Shown one piece after another: positions 1 to 9,644 of a stretch of 64,000 bases of DNA; position 1 is the first letter of the stretch; every line of letters starts with the position of its first letter. A program made the translations under genes and the position numbers. The notes beneath the pieces are model-generated. The model saw only the letters and a program-made list of their open reading frames with translations, did no database searches and was not told the origin of the DNA. This DNA comes from Alviniconcha marisindica (taxonomy: Eukaryota > Mollusca > Gastropoda > Provannidae), in assembly GCA_018857735.1 (NCBI GenBank), contig JABMCL010002130.1, positions 1,152,501 to 1,216,500 of the forward strand, given 5' to 3'.

Positions 1-419
1 AACTTCCATTGTTTGCCGTCTTCAGCTGAGGTTGCTTCAGTGTCGCCGTTGCAACATAGACATAGCTGCAGTCTACAAACTGTCGCCATCGTCATCCTCA
101 TCGACATCATCATCTAAATCTCCATTGTTGTCGTAGTCATTATTACATCATCGTTGTCGTCGTCGTTGTGACCTTGGTGTGACCTTCGCGGTTGTCAGGG
201 TGTAAAAAATCAACAACCAGTCACTGGCATCACGCCATCAGTCGCTCTCTGGCTTCCCGCGTACACTGAAGTGGTGCTGGCTGTTGTGCCTCTGCGTGGC
301 TGGCTAGCTGCCTGCCGTCTGGCGGCTCCACGGCTCTAGCGGCACTGACCTAGCTCATCTGCAGGGGCCTGTGCAGAGACTGGTATCACGTGCCGTGCCT
401 GTCTTTGTCCTGTCCACAG
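1..419 (+). other. Intron of the GH16 gene (3' part)
   Basis: Non-coding sequence with short trinucleotide-rich stretches (ATC/GTC type) in the first 170 bases. It ends in a pyrimidine-rich acceptor, TCCTGTCCACAG, directly before the GH16 exon at base 420. No other feature is visible. Confidence 0.6.
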
Positions 420-485
420 GGACGGAGGTGACTGGAGCGCCGGCTTCCACACCTGGCGTTTGGAGTGGACCCAAGATCACTTGAC
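420..485 (+). CDS. GH16 beta-1,3-glucanase / glucan-binding protein family, antepenultimate exon
   Basis: This short exon encodes DGGDWSAGFHTWRLEWTQDH followed by LT. That is the segment of GH16 beta-1,3-glucanases and arthropod/mollusc beta-glucan recognition proteins (GNBP/BGRP type) just downstream of the catalytic core, where 'FHTY..EWT' leads to a 'Y-D-G/N-x-x-I' strand. It is bounded by the acceptor TCCTGTCCACAG (ending at 419) and the donor GAC|GTGAGT (from 486). The exon ends in phase 2, and its last two bases join the first base of the next exon to make a Thr codon. The catalytic glutamates (E-x-D-x-x-E) would lie upstream, outside this window, so hydrolase versus pure binding protein cannot be decided. 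The domain match is recognition by eye. Confidence 0.8.
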
Positions 486-520
486 GTGAGTGTGTGTGTG
501 TGAGTGTGTGGTGTGTGTGT

Positions 521-571
<51 letters not shown>
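486..571 (+). repeat. (GT)n microsatellite at the donor of the GH16 intron
   Basis: A GT run begins right at the splice donor (GTGAGTGTGTG) and continues with small interruptions for about 85 bases. The donor is effectively the first unit of the microsatellite. Confidence 0.9.
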
Positions 572-575
<4 letters not shown>

Positions 576-886
576 GAGTCGGTAAGTAAGTGACTGAGTG
601 TATGTGTGTGTATGTGAAGGAATGTGTGTCTGGGGGAGGGTGGGGATCAAGACACACACCCAAATTAAAAAGAACGCTGATATTTATTAGACAACACAAA
701 CGTGTTCACATAGTCAGTGTAAACCCTTTATTTCAAGCAACACACGGAGACTAACAAACTAACAAACGAGGCTAAATGGAGAAGAAAAAAAGTTTTTTAA
801 TCTATTTTTTAATCTACTGTTTTGCTTTCACTCAGTGCTAGTGTGTGTTGAAGAATGCAGCCACGAGTGTCTTGTCAATAGGAGGA

Positions 887-1235
887 GGGGGCCACAGCCC
901 TGTGGTTACAGCGCCGCGTTCCTCATCCGAAGGCCGCGGGTTCCCGTCCCCGCAGGAGCGGCGGGAGAATTTTCTTCTCCAGGGTCAACAATCTGTGCTG
1001 ACTGTTATTTCGGTGTCCGTTCCACCCTCGTGTTGCCTCTCACGTGGCACCAGTCATTCAACAACCAAACAGCGCTGTCAGTACACCACTTCGGTAAATA
1101 GTAAACAGCGCTGTCAGTACACCACTTCGGTAAAAAGTAAAAACATACAGTCATTCATTCAGCATCGCATGCGAGTAGAGCGCAGTGAGTCTGATGGAGA
1201 GTGGATAATACCGCTATAGAAAAACGCTCAGTAAT
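887..1235 (+). mobile_element. tRNA-headed SINE, copy 1 (lacks the middle segment)
   Basis: The head resembles a degenerate tRNA, with an A-box-like TGGTTACAGCG and a B-box-like GGTTCCCGTCC. A body follows with GCGGGAGAATTTTCTTCTCC, then TCACGTGGCACCAGTCAT, ending in a GAGCGCAGTGAGTCTGATGG tail. The body matches the SINE copies at 40,093 and 59,485 (reverse), but the roughly 100-base middle segment of those copies is absent. A 31-base block with the core CAGCGCTGTCAGTACACCAC is tandemly duplicated at about 1,069-1,131. The element lies in the GH16 intron between the exons at 420 and 1,285. Confidence 0.8.
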
Positions 1236-1284
1236 AAATACTAGTGTGTGCTATACACATGTGTGTGTGTTGTTTTTCTCTCAG

Positions 1285-1405
1285 CACCTACGTGGACAAC
1301 CAGCAGATCCTGAGAGTGGCGCCGCCAGGGGGAGGCTTCCACGAGCTGGGCCACACCAGCAACATCTGGGCAGGCGGGCAGCGGATGGCGCCGTTCGACA
1401 GGGAG
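1285..1405 (+). CDS. GH16 family protein, penultimate exon
   Basis: The exon encodes TTYVDNQQILRV, then a Pro/Gly turn, GGGFHELG and IWAGGQRMAPFDRE. The 'YVD.Q.ILRV' strand and the 'NPWA.GG.MAPFDQEF'-like segment are typical of the C-terminal half of GH16 laminarinase/GNBP domains. The acceptor is TTTTTCTCTCAG (ending 1284) and the donor is GAG|GTGGGG (from 1406). The first base completes a split Thr codon, and the exon ends in phase 0, matching the phase of the next exon. The longer open frame around it continues into intron repeats and is not coding there. Confidence 0.88.
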
Positions 1406-1440
1406 GTGGGGCCGTCGTTGTGCTCCTCTGTGGCGTCTGG

Positions 1441-2735
1441 GCTGTGGTAGTCAGTGTGGGCTGTGGTAGTCAGTGTGGGCTGTGGTAGTCAGTGTGGGCT
1501 GTGGTAGTCAGTGTGGGCTGTGGTAGTCAGTGTCGGCTGTCGTGTGGGCTGTGGTATTCAGTGTGGACTGTCGTAGTCAGTGTGGGCTGTGTGGGCTGTG
1601 GTAGTCAGTGTGGGTTGTGTTGGCTGTGGTAGTCAGTGTCGACTGTCGTAGTCAGTGTGGGCTGTGTGGGCTGTGTTAGTCAGTGTGGGCTGTGGTAGTC
1701 AGTGTGGGCTGTGGTGTGGGCTGTGGTAGTCAGTGTGGGCTGTGGTGTGGGCTGTGGTAGTCAGTGTGGACTGTGGTAGTCAGTGTAGGCTATGGTATGA
1801 GCTGTGGTAGTCAGTGTTGGCTGTGGTGTGGGCTGTGGTAGTCAGTGTGGGATGTGGTAGTCAGTGTGGACTATGGTGTGGGCTGTGGTAGTCAGTGTGG
1901 ACTGTGGTAGTCAGTGTAGGCTATGGTATGGGCTGTGGTAGTCAGTGTTGGCTGTGGTGTGGGCTGTGGTAGTCAGTGTGGGCTGTGGTAATCAGTGTGG
2001 GCTGTGGTAATCAGTGTGGGCTGTGGTAGTCAGGTGGGCTGTGGTAGTCAGTGTGGGCTGTGGTAATCAGTGTGGGCTGTGGTAGTCTGTGTGGGCTGTG
2101 GTGTGGGCTGTGGTAATTAGTGTGGGCTGCGCTGTGGGTTGTGTTAGTCAGTTGGGCTGTGGTAGTCAGTGTGGGCTTTGGTAATCAGTGTGGGCTGTGG
2201 TAGTCAGTGTGGTCTGTGGTAGTCAGGTGGGCTGTGGTGTGGGCTGTGGTAGTCAGTGTGGGCTTTGGTAATCAGTGTGGGCTGTGGTAGTCAGTGTGGG
2301 CTGTGGTAGTCAGGTGGGCTGTGGTGTGGGCTGTGGTAGTCAGTGTTGGCTGTGGTAGTCAGTGTGGGCTGTGGTAGTCAGTGTGGGCTGTGGTAGTTAG
2401 TGTGGGCTGTGGTAGTCAGTGCTGGCTGTGGTAGTCAGTGTGGGCTGTGGTAGTCAGGTCGGCTGTGGTGTGGGCTGTGGTAGTCAGTGTGGGCTGTGGT
2501 AGTCAGTGTGGGCTGTGGTAGTCAGTGTGGGCTGTGGTGTGGGCTGTGGTGTGGGCTGTGGTAGTCAGTGTGGGCTGTGGTAATCAGTGTGGGCTGTGGT
2601 AGTCAGTGTGGGCTGTGGTAGTCAGTGTGGGCTGTGGTAATCAGTGTGGGCTGTGGTAGTCAGTGTGGGCTGTGGTAGTCAGTGTGGGCTGTGGTAATCA
2701 GTGTGGGCTGTGGTAGTCAGTGTCTGGGTTGTGGT
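1441..2735 (+). repeat. 19-bp intronic minisatellite, about 65 units
   Basis: Units of GGGCTGTGGTAGTCAGTGT, with variants (AATCAGTGT, shortened GTGTGGGCTGTGGT, GGACTGTGGT), fill most of the intron between GH16 exons two and three. Units are imperfect and partly grouped into higher-order blocks. Each unit begins with GGGCTGTGG, and the array starts 35 bases after the donor of the preceding exon. Confidence 0.95.
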
Positions 2736-2767
2736 AATAATAATAATAATGTTAATAATAATAATAA
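2734..2767 (+). repeat. (TAA)n microsatellite
   Basis: About ten TAA/ATA triplets with one TGT interruption lie directly at the end of the 19-bp minisatellite. Confidence 0.85.
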
Positions 2768-2859
2768 CAGTAATAAAATAATAAAAATAAAGAGGACTTC
2801 TAGAGCGACCATCTACCGCACAAAGTGGGAGCACAGGGCCTTTTACAATAGCACTAACA

Positions 2860-2872
2860 ACACACACACACT

Positions 2873-2964
<92 letters not shown>
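2860..2964 (+). repeat. (CA)n microsatellite
   Basis: About 50 nearly perfect CA units in the GH16 intron. The flanking 2,970-3,456 stretch shows no recognisable coding sequence until the last GH16 exon. Confidence 0.95.
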
Positions 2965-2966
<2 letters not shown>

Positions 2967-3456
2967 GCGCGTACATCGGACGAGGGGATAGGCACGGCTG
3001 TGAAAAACAGTTTAGAAATAATTATTAAACAGTTGCGAATTGAGGGTGGCTTTAAAAGAGGAGGCAGGACCAGAGTGGTGGGGTGTTTGAGGAAAATTGT
3101 TCCAGACAGGTGGGCCATCGTAAGAAAACGATCTTTCACCAAATGTTTGTGTTTACACGAGGGGTGACCAAGGTTCGTGTGTCGGATGATCGTCATTGTC
3201 TTGCTGGAGTATAAGGTTGAAGGAGAGCGGGCAGATACTGAAAGAGAGAGAGATGTGTGTGTGTATGTATGGCTGTGCGTACGAGTATGAGCGTGAGAGT
3301 GTCTACCTGTGTGTGCTCAATATCGTTATTTACACGTCATGTCTTAGAAACAAAACAACAACACCAAAGGTCAAAAGATTATTGAAAAGAAGGGGAAAAT
3401 AGAAAGAAATGACCGTTTCCCTTTCTGTCCTCGGCGCCTGGGGCCTGTCCGTGCAG

Positions 3457-3660
3457 TTTTACATGATCTTCAACGTGGCCATCGGGGGCACCAACGGCTT
3501 CTTCCCCGACAGTTGGAACTACGGCTACCAGAAGCCTTGGTCCAACCAGTCGCCGCACGCCGCCCAGGACTGGTGGTACAACCGCGCCAGGTGGCAGTCC
3601 AGCTGGCAGGGAGACCGGGTGGCCATGGAGATCGACTACATCGAGATGCGTTACTTGTAA
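3457..3660 (+). CDS. GH16 beta-1,3-glucanase / glucan-binding protein family, last exon and stop
   Basis: The exon encodes FYMIFNVAIGGTNGFFPD and then KPWSNQSP, with a Trp-rich segment (DWWYNRARWQSSW) and a final strand VAMEIDYIEMRYL followed by TAA. This is the canonical C-terminal end of GH16 laminarinases and GNBP/BGRP proteins ('F-x-x-N-V-A-x-G-G-x-x-G-F-F-P-D' and 'A-x-x-x-D-Y-I-x-V'). The acceptor CCTGTCCGTGCAG ends at 3456, phase 0, in agreement with the upstream exon; an in-frame ATG at 3409 lies in the intron and is not a start. In molluscs this family includes digestive laminarinases and immune beta-glucan receptors. Which one this is depends on catalytic residues outside the window. 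Confidence 0.93.
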   Translation, partial: FYMIFNVAIGGTNGFFPDSWNYGYQKPWSNQSPHAAQDWWYNRARWQSSWQGDRVAMEIDYIEMRYL

Positions 3661-3732
3661 AGACAGCAGCGGGAGACCGGGTGGCCATGGAGATCGACTA
3701 CATCGAGATGCGTTACTTGTTAGGACAGCAGC
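3609..3732 (+). repeat. 62-bp tandem duplication of the GH16 C-terminal coding end
   Basis: The last 50 coding bases plus the stop region (3609-3670) are repeated almost exactly at 3671-3732. In the second copy the stop triplet TAA reads TTA, so that copy could encode the same GDRVAMEIDYIEMRYL end with a few extra residues. In the gene as it stands, translation ends at the first TAA and the second copy is 3' UTR. Confidence 0.9.
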
Positions 3733-3774
3733 GGCCGATGAAGCCATTTTGATATTATGTGGTTTGGGGCTGTA

Positions 3775-4060
3775 TTGTGCGTTGTGTGTGTAGTGTTATA
3801 CGTTGTGTGTGTAGTGTTATACGTTGTGTGTGTAGTGTTATGCGTTGTGTGTGTAGTGTTATACGTTGTGTGTGTAGTTCTGTGTTATGCGTTGTGTGTG
3901 TAGTGTTATACGTTGTGTGTGTTGTTCTGTATTGTGCGTTGTGTGTGTAGTGTTATACGTTGTGTGTGTAGTGTTATACGTTGTGTGTGTAGTGTTATAC
4001 GTTGTGTGTGTAGTGTTATACGTTGTGTGTGTTGTTCTGTGTTGTGCGTTGTGTGTAATG
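3775..4060 (+). repeat. 19-bp minisatellite in or after the GH16 3' UTR
   Basis: About 14 units of GTGTGTAGTGTTATACGTT, with some GTTCTGT variants. Confidence 0.9.
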
Positions 4061-4154
4061 ATTTTGGTTGTCGCGGTAAGTCAGTATTGTAGTACGGGAT
4101 ATAACGTGTTCATTAAAATGCACGTGGGAATTACAAACGCATCAGTTTGGGTGA

Positions 4155-4258
4155 TGTTTTTGTTGTTGTTGCTGTTGTTGTTGTTGTTTTGGTCTGTTTG
4201 TTGTTGTTTTGTTTGTTTTGTTCTTGTTTGTTTGTTTGTTTGTTTGTTTGTGTTGTGT

Positions 4259-4318
<60 letters not shown>
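4155..4318 (+). repeat. TTG/TTTG-rich tract followed by (GT)n
   Basis: A (TTG)n and (TTTG)n stretch to about 4,250, then about 30 GT units. Confidence 0.9.
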
Positions 4319-4322
<4 letters not shown>

Positions 4323-4344
4323 ATTTAGTACATGCTAAACACTC

Positions 4345-4600
4345 GCTGCTGTAAGTGTATCATGCGCACTGCTCCGTCATATCTCTGCGTCCTCAACTTT
4401 ACACACCCTCCCGTACTCTCCGCTCCGCTTCTGATACTCTCAGCCCTTAGATTCCTCGCACCACACTCTCCACTGCTGGTTCCCGCGCCTTTTCTGTCTT
4501 CGGTCCTTCAACCTCCCCTCCCTCTCCGACTGAAACCTTCTCTGGACTCAGTCAAGTGTAGCCTAAAATCATTTCTTTTCCAAAGACTATAACCTGCCAC
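4345..4600 (+). mobile_element. 3'-terminal fragment of a non-LTR retrotransposon (CR1/Jockey-like C-terminus)
   Basis: In one frame the sequence reads TAGSRAFSVFGPST, then LPLRLKPSLDSVKCSLKSFL and a stop. This is the conserved C-terminal pattern of many LINE ORF2 proteins ('R-x-F-x-x-x-G-P-x-x-W-N-x-L-P ... F-K-x-x-L-K-x-x-L'). The part before it is frameshifted. No RT core is present, so this is a 5'-truncated dead copy. A (GT)n tract follows at 4,685. Confidence 0.6.
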
Positions 4601-4683
4601 GCTTTCCGTTGTGTGCTGCTCTCTTCATCTGCCTGAAGCCTCTTTTTCTGCCCCTTTTAATTCAGCTCTGTATAGTCAGTATG

Positions 4684-4684
<1 letters not shown>

Positions 4685-4726
<42 letters not shown>

Positions 4727-4805
4727 TGAGGTGTGGTGTGGTGTATGTGAGTGTATTTGTGTGTGCTCTTATGTGTGTGTATGTATGTGTGTATGTGTGC
4801 ACGAT
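4685..4805 (+). repeat. (GT)n microsatellite, interrupted
   Basis: About 20 GT units, then degenerate GTGTAT/GTGTG sequence. Confidence 0.9.
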
Positions 4806-4911
4806 AAGTACTAGAATTCAGGAGCACATTGTCGAATATTTATTCAAACGTGACTGAACCACTCCCAATGCAAAATAAAATAATATGGCCACAATAACTA
4901 ATTCCTGCACA

Positions 4912-5103
<192 letters not shown>

Positions 5104-5475
5104 ACGCCGATAACTATCTCAGATAGATTGGTGTGTAATTTGCTGCAACCAAAAAAAGGTGTTCCCAAAAGTAAAACCAACAAGCAAACGTACAATAAGT
5201 GCGAACAGAAACACCACGAAACTGAATGCTGATTAGGGAATGGTTCATCTTCACAAAATACACGTGAAATTCAAGTATTGAAAAATAGTACTCATGTAAT
5301 CACTTAATAAGTGATACGGTTGGTTATTCACTCAGCAGGACATTAAGGAAATGCTGTTTTACCAAGAAATTCTTTCTCGACAGAATCCAGTCTGCCATCC
5401 AGAGTATCCACAAATACAAACTGTTCTGGCCAGCGGCCATACATTTCACACACACACTGTCACACTCTACGCGCT

Positions 5476-5479
<4 letters not shown>

Positions 5480-5544
<65 letters not shown>

Positions 5545-5715
5545 CAGAGACAGAGACAGACAGACAGACAGACAGAGACAAAGACACAGAGACAGAGATA
5601 AACAGAGACAGACAGACACACAGAGACACAGACAGACAGACAAATATAGACAGAAAGAAAAACAGAGAGAGAGAGAGAACTGGAGGGAGGGAGAGAGACT
5701 GGGAGAGAGAGAGAT
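5480..5715 (+). repeat. (GA)n and (GACA)n compound microsatellite
   Basis: About 23 GA units, then GACAGA repeats and degenerate GA-rich sequence. The open frames across it (RERERE, SLSL) are repeat read-through. Confidence 0.95.
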
Positions 5716-6107
5716 CATAAATCGGTATGGTTCTTCTTTCCACCCAAATAAAAATGAGTAAAGCGATAATAAACGAACCCTTGACAATAAATCACGCTAG
5801 GCACAGAAGGAAACTACACCAACGAATACAGATTCCAAGAAGTCAATCATTTTTTTGTTTGAAAGTTGACGTTTTCTTCAAAATCCATGAAAAATGCATG
5901 AATTTGTCTAGTTTGAAAATCACATCAGACACGAAAATTACGACAAAGCATACAACGATCGAAGCACATGGAGAGAAAATGTATGTTGAAGGCATGTTTT
6001 TCTGCACAACCCGACAGCACTATAACATGCTGTAGTTTTCTCCTTTCGGGTAAAACCAGAACACGTCAAATATTGATTCGCTTAAAGTGTTGTGCGTTTC
6101 ATATATC

Positions 6108-6110
<3 letters not shown>
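5716..6110. other. AT-rich intergenic stretch, nothing recognised
   Basis: About 400 bases of ordinary complexity between two purine/pyrimidine microsatellites. Short open frames here match no protein family I know. Confidence 0.4.

Positions 6111-6177
<67 letters not shown>
6111..6177 (+). repeat. (TC)n microsatellite
   Basis: About 33 perfect CT units. Confidence 0.97.
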
Positions 6178-6180
<3 letters not shown>

Positions 6181-6639
6181 CGCTAAACATGAAAATGTTC
6201 CAAACTGGACATAATATCATACCGTACTGACACACTGATGCCAGTTTTCCAGTTGAGACTGAAGACGTAACCTGATCCTAAATGGCACAAGGTGGAAAAG
6301 CGACTGTTAAAAGTGCCGCACCTGCCGTCTAGGCTGTTTTCCCACACAGCTCTCGGTCGTGCTGCATACTTGACGACATAAGGTGACCGGGTTAATGGAC
6401 ATTGTCCCTTAATTAACATCGGCCGTTCATGCTTGACCCATCGTCTACGCTTGATGCACATCAAACCACTGCTTTTTGATATATCAGTCTTTACTGAGAG
6501 ACAAACAAGCCCACACACGCAAGGAGACAGACATACAGACAGATGTACACACAGACACACGCACACAGAGATACAAAAACGCGCGAGCGTGCGCGCGCAC
6601 ACACACACGGGAGCGTGCGCGCAGGCAAGCACGTAATTA

Positions 6640-6711
6640 CATGCACTCTCTTGATACACACGGACACACACACGAACACACGTGCCCCCCACGCTCTCTT
6701 CTTGACAATGC

Positions 6712-6792
<81 letters not shown>

Positions 6793-6812
6793 GCCCCCCT
6801 CTCTCTCTCTCC

Positions 6813-6868
<56 letters not shown>

Positions 6869-6870
6869 TA
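6640..6870 (+). repeat. CA-rich complex, duplicated at 9,090-9,345
   Basis: Contains CTCTTGATACACACGGACAC, then GTGCCCCCCACGCTCTCTTC, TTGACAATGCACAC, and CA runs separated by CATGTGCCCCCCT and CTCTCTCCTTCACAC. The same ordered landmarks recur at about 9,090-9,345, so the two blocks are segmental copies rather than independent CA tracts. Confidence 0.85.
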
Positions 6871-7034
6871 TCCCCCCCCCCTCCCCGCACACTCATTGTC
6901 CAGGCCTCCCCTGAACACACATGCCTGTCGGTCCTCAGCAATGTTTGTTCCTTTGGGTGAAAGTACCGCCACCGGCCAGAGAAGGTAAACCAGGTCTCTC
7001 CTGTGTGCCTAACTTCTCTGCGCGCCATTAGGTC

Positions 7035-7290
7035 GCTTTGCCCATAGCTTCATTTGGCGTGGTGGCCCTTTGCCCGTAGCTTCATTTGGCGTGGTGGCCC
7101 TTTGCCCGTAGCTTCATTTGGCGTGGTGGCGCTTTGCCCGTAGCTTCATTTGGCGTGGTGGCGCTTTGCCCGTAGCTTCATTTTGCGTGGTGGCCTTTTG
7201 CCCGTAGCTTCATTTGGCGTGGTGGCGCTTTTCCCATAGTTTCATTTGGGGTGGTGGCGCTTTACCCATAGCTTCATTTGGCGTGGTGGC
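7035..7290 (+). repeat. 32-bp minisatellite, about 8 units
   Basis: Units carry the core GTAGCTTCATTTGGCGTGGT with GGCGCTTTGCCC. The spacing between TTTGCCC landmarks (7037, 7069, 7101) is 32. Confidence 0.9.
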
Positions 7291-7545
7291 TGCGGTGGTG
7301 ACTGGTGGAGTTTGACTCTGTCCGGTTTGCCACAGCGCCCGATGTCGTCAAAGTGGTCAGAAGGAGAGCCCCTAGGAAGGGAAGCAGAGACGCGCACGCG
7401 CACAGGATGTGACGTCGTCTCGTCCTCCTCACTACTGTCGTCTCCTGTCCGCGAGACTGACGTCTTTCCGGATGCGGCTGCAACAGACAGCGTAGACACT
7501 CACTGACGTTAGACGGGAGAGGGGGGAAGGAGGAAGAAGACCCAG

Positions 7546-7548
<3 letters not shown>
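7291..7548. other. GC-rich single-copy stretch, no gene recognised
   Basis: Open on both strands for about 85 codons, but neither translation shows a known domain. Confidence 0.3.

Positions 7549-7621
<73 letters not shown>
7549..7621 (+). repeat. (GA)n microsatellite (TC on the minus strand)
   Basis: About 36 perfect GA units. On the minus strand this is a (TC)n tract immediately 3' of the LINE terminus at 7,622. Confidence 0.97.
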
Positions 7622-7623
<2 letters not shown>

Positions 7624-7760
7624 TCGAACTCAAAAACTTTATTTTACAAGGATTGTAGTTTAGGTTCAGTCAAAAACCTGTCTAACAACTAGTCCTTGCT
7701 AAGCTGCTTATGAGTAGATATCAAATTACAGGCATTATTTATATACATATAGGCATGAAT
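7622..7760 (-). mobile_element. 3' end of a (TC)n-associated retroelement, minus strand
   Basis: On the minus strand this ends TTTGAGTTCGAGTT and runs straight into (TC)n. Its last 110 bases are clearly homologous to plus-strand 56,064-56,169, which also ends ATTCGAGTTCGAGCG followed by (CT)n. Shared blocks are CTA[GA]TTGTTAG[AG]CAGGTTT, GAACCTAAACTACAATCCTT and the GAGTTCGAG terminus. The element may extend to about 8,500, but I cannot recognise ORF2 in that part. Confidence 0.65.
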
Positions 7761-8957
7761 GAGTGAGTGAAACGTTATCCGTGAGAATTTCCACACAAAC
7801 ATAGCGTGTTCACAGCGTCAGATGAACACATGCCATACATCATTCAGTTACATATTATGAGCGTACAACCAGCAAATAAAGCAGCAGAACATCTGATCAG
7901 AGAGAGAGAGAGATTATAAGAAAGGTTTGTAGGGGAAATCAAGTTAATTTCATTCCACAGAGGAGCGTTGTCCTTCTCTGCAAGAAGAATATATACCAAG
8001 GTTAAAACAAGTACAGGCCACAAGACTAAGCGCTCCATCGTTGCCTTGATGGCAGTGCTGTGACGTAACGGCTTCAAAACTGGAATCCACCGTCCTGCCA
8101 GCCGCAAAAGGTCACCTTAGGACAACCCCACGAAGTCCATCGACAAAGGAAGATACAGAACTGTTTCAAACAACGTTGGGGAAACCTCTGAGACAGGGTT
8201 GAGCGTATATGGGCTGTTCCGAGCGCGTAGATATACCATCTTCCACTGAACTGAATTAACTGAACGGGAAGACATAGAGCAAGGCGACAAGTTCAGCCAC
8301 CAGTTAATGATTTTCACACTTGTTTTGGCAACAAGGACCATCGCATTGAGCACGGTTTGGATACACATCCAGATCTGTCCGGTCGGACGATCACGTCCAC
8401 CTGATCGTTTAGCCTCCTATAAAGCCCATCCAAGATGGAGTCGGTGCACGTTGAAGTGCTCTGTGCCGCAAATCAAGACAGAAAAGTGCAGTTTTTGAGT
8501 GTCGGAAAGAAACCAGTAGCAAGTAACTCGTTAGACCACCGAGACAAGCTAGGTTTGGTCTGCGTGATACAGAGCAGTAGTGTCAGTCAGTAGTTGAACT
8601 AAATGTCCTGTCAACCGCACTTGGCCTCTCAGTACCTACCATCTCTGCGATAAGCAAATGCACATTTCAAAACTCTTCTCTTAATAATGTAAACCCTTTG
8701 TCAAGACAAATCCACAAAATCAGTCTCTACACAAAAATAAACAAAGCCACATATACTAGCCATTCTTGCCTGATCCGTTGAACCCCATGGGCGGTTTAGA
8801 CCAGACAGAAACGACCGGCATGTTTTCCAGCTTGTTTATCTTTCAGAGACTAGCAGCGCGCAGACCAGCATCACTCGTTTCCCACAACGACCCGCTCTAT
8901 TCCGCGGGCCCAGCGAGAGCTGAATGGGCAAGGAAGGTCGAAATTATAATGGGTGAA
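7761..8957. other. Unassigned single-copy sequence, possibly more of the retroelement
   Basis: The minus strand has two open frames (8,117-8,368 and 7,844-8,107) separated by one stop. They show no motif I can name. The GA cluster at 7,899-7,914 is short. Nothing else is seen. Confidence 0.25.
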
Positions 8958-8959
8958 GC

Positions 8960-9155
8960 TATCATTGGCGGGAGCTGCCACAAGTATCATTTTTGTCCAG
9001 ACAAAAATTATGTTTGTCGGGACAAAAGACGTGTTTGTCGCGACAATATCTTTGGCGGGAGCTGCCGTAAGTGTCATTTTTTTGTCTTTTGTCTCTTGAT
9101 ACACACGGACACACACACAAACACACGTGCCCCCCACGCTCTCTTCTTGACAATG

Positions 9156-9230
<75 letters not shown>

Positions 9231-9250
9231 GCCCCCCTTTCTCTCTCTCC

Positions 9251-9323
<73 letters not shown>

Positions 9324-9644
9324 GCCCCCCTCTCTCTCCTTCACACACACACGTCTTTTGTCGCGACAAACATATTTTTCTCTCGACAAAACTTTTCTCG
9401 TGACAAATATTTGTCGCGACAAACGTAATTTTGACCCGACAAAGGTTTTGTCGCGACAAGCTTACTTTTGTCGTGACAACAGTATGCTTGTTGCGACACA
9501 CACGTGTTTGTCGCGACAAATATTTGTCGCGAAAAAAATATTTTGTCGCGACAAAATTATGTTTGTCGTGACAAACATGTGTTTGTTGCGACAAAACTTT
9601 TGTCACGACAAAAATGGTACCTGTGGCAGCTCCCGCCAATGATA
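8960..9644. mobile_element. Foldback element with 38-bp inverted termini enclosing CA microsatellites and TTTGTC palindromes
   Basis: The left end (8960-8997) begins TATCATTGGCGGGAGCTGCC and ends CATTTTTGTC. The right end (9607-9644) is its reverse complement with 2 mismatches in 38. A third, direct copy of the left end lies at 9047-9086. Between them are the duplicated CA complex (9,090-9,345) and, on both flanks of that, arrays of the palindrome TTTGTCGCGACAAA. No coding sequence is present, so it would be non-autonomous. No clear target-site duplication is seen. Confidence 0.65.

Noticed and set aside
2679..3196. Long open frames made of Cys-Val or Thr-His repeats (also at 4.2-5.2, 6.5-6.9, 9.1-9.3, 30-30.8, 37, 41-42.4, 54, 58.9 kb)
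   Set aside because: Read-through of CA/GT microsatellites in all frames; no codon bias, start context or splice structure.
7242..7633. Minus-strand frame with Ser-Leu repeats and a hydrophobic segment (LLPFLGALLLTTL) as a secreted protein
   Set aside because: The Ser-Leu part is the GA microsatellite, the rest overlaps another open frame on the plus strand, and no family is recognised.
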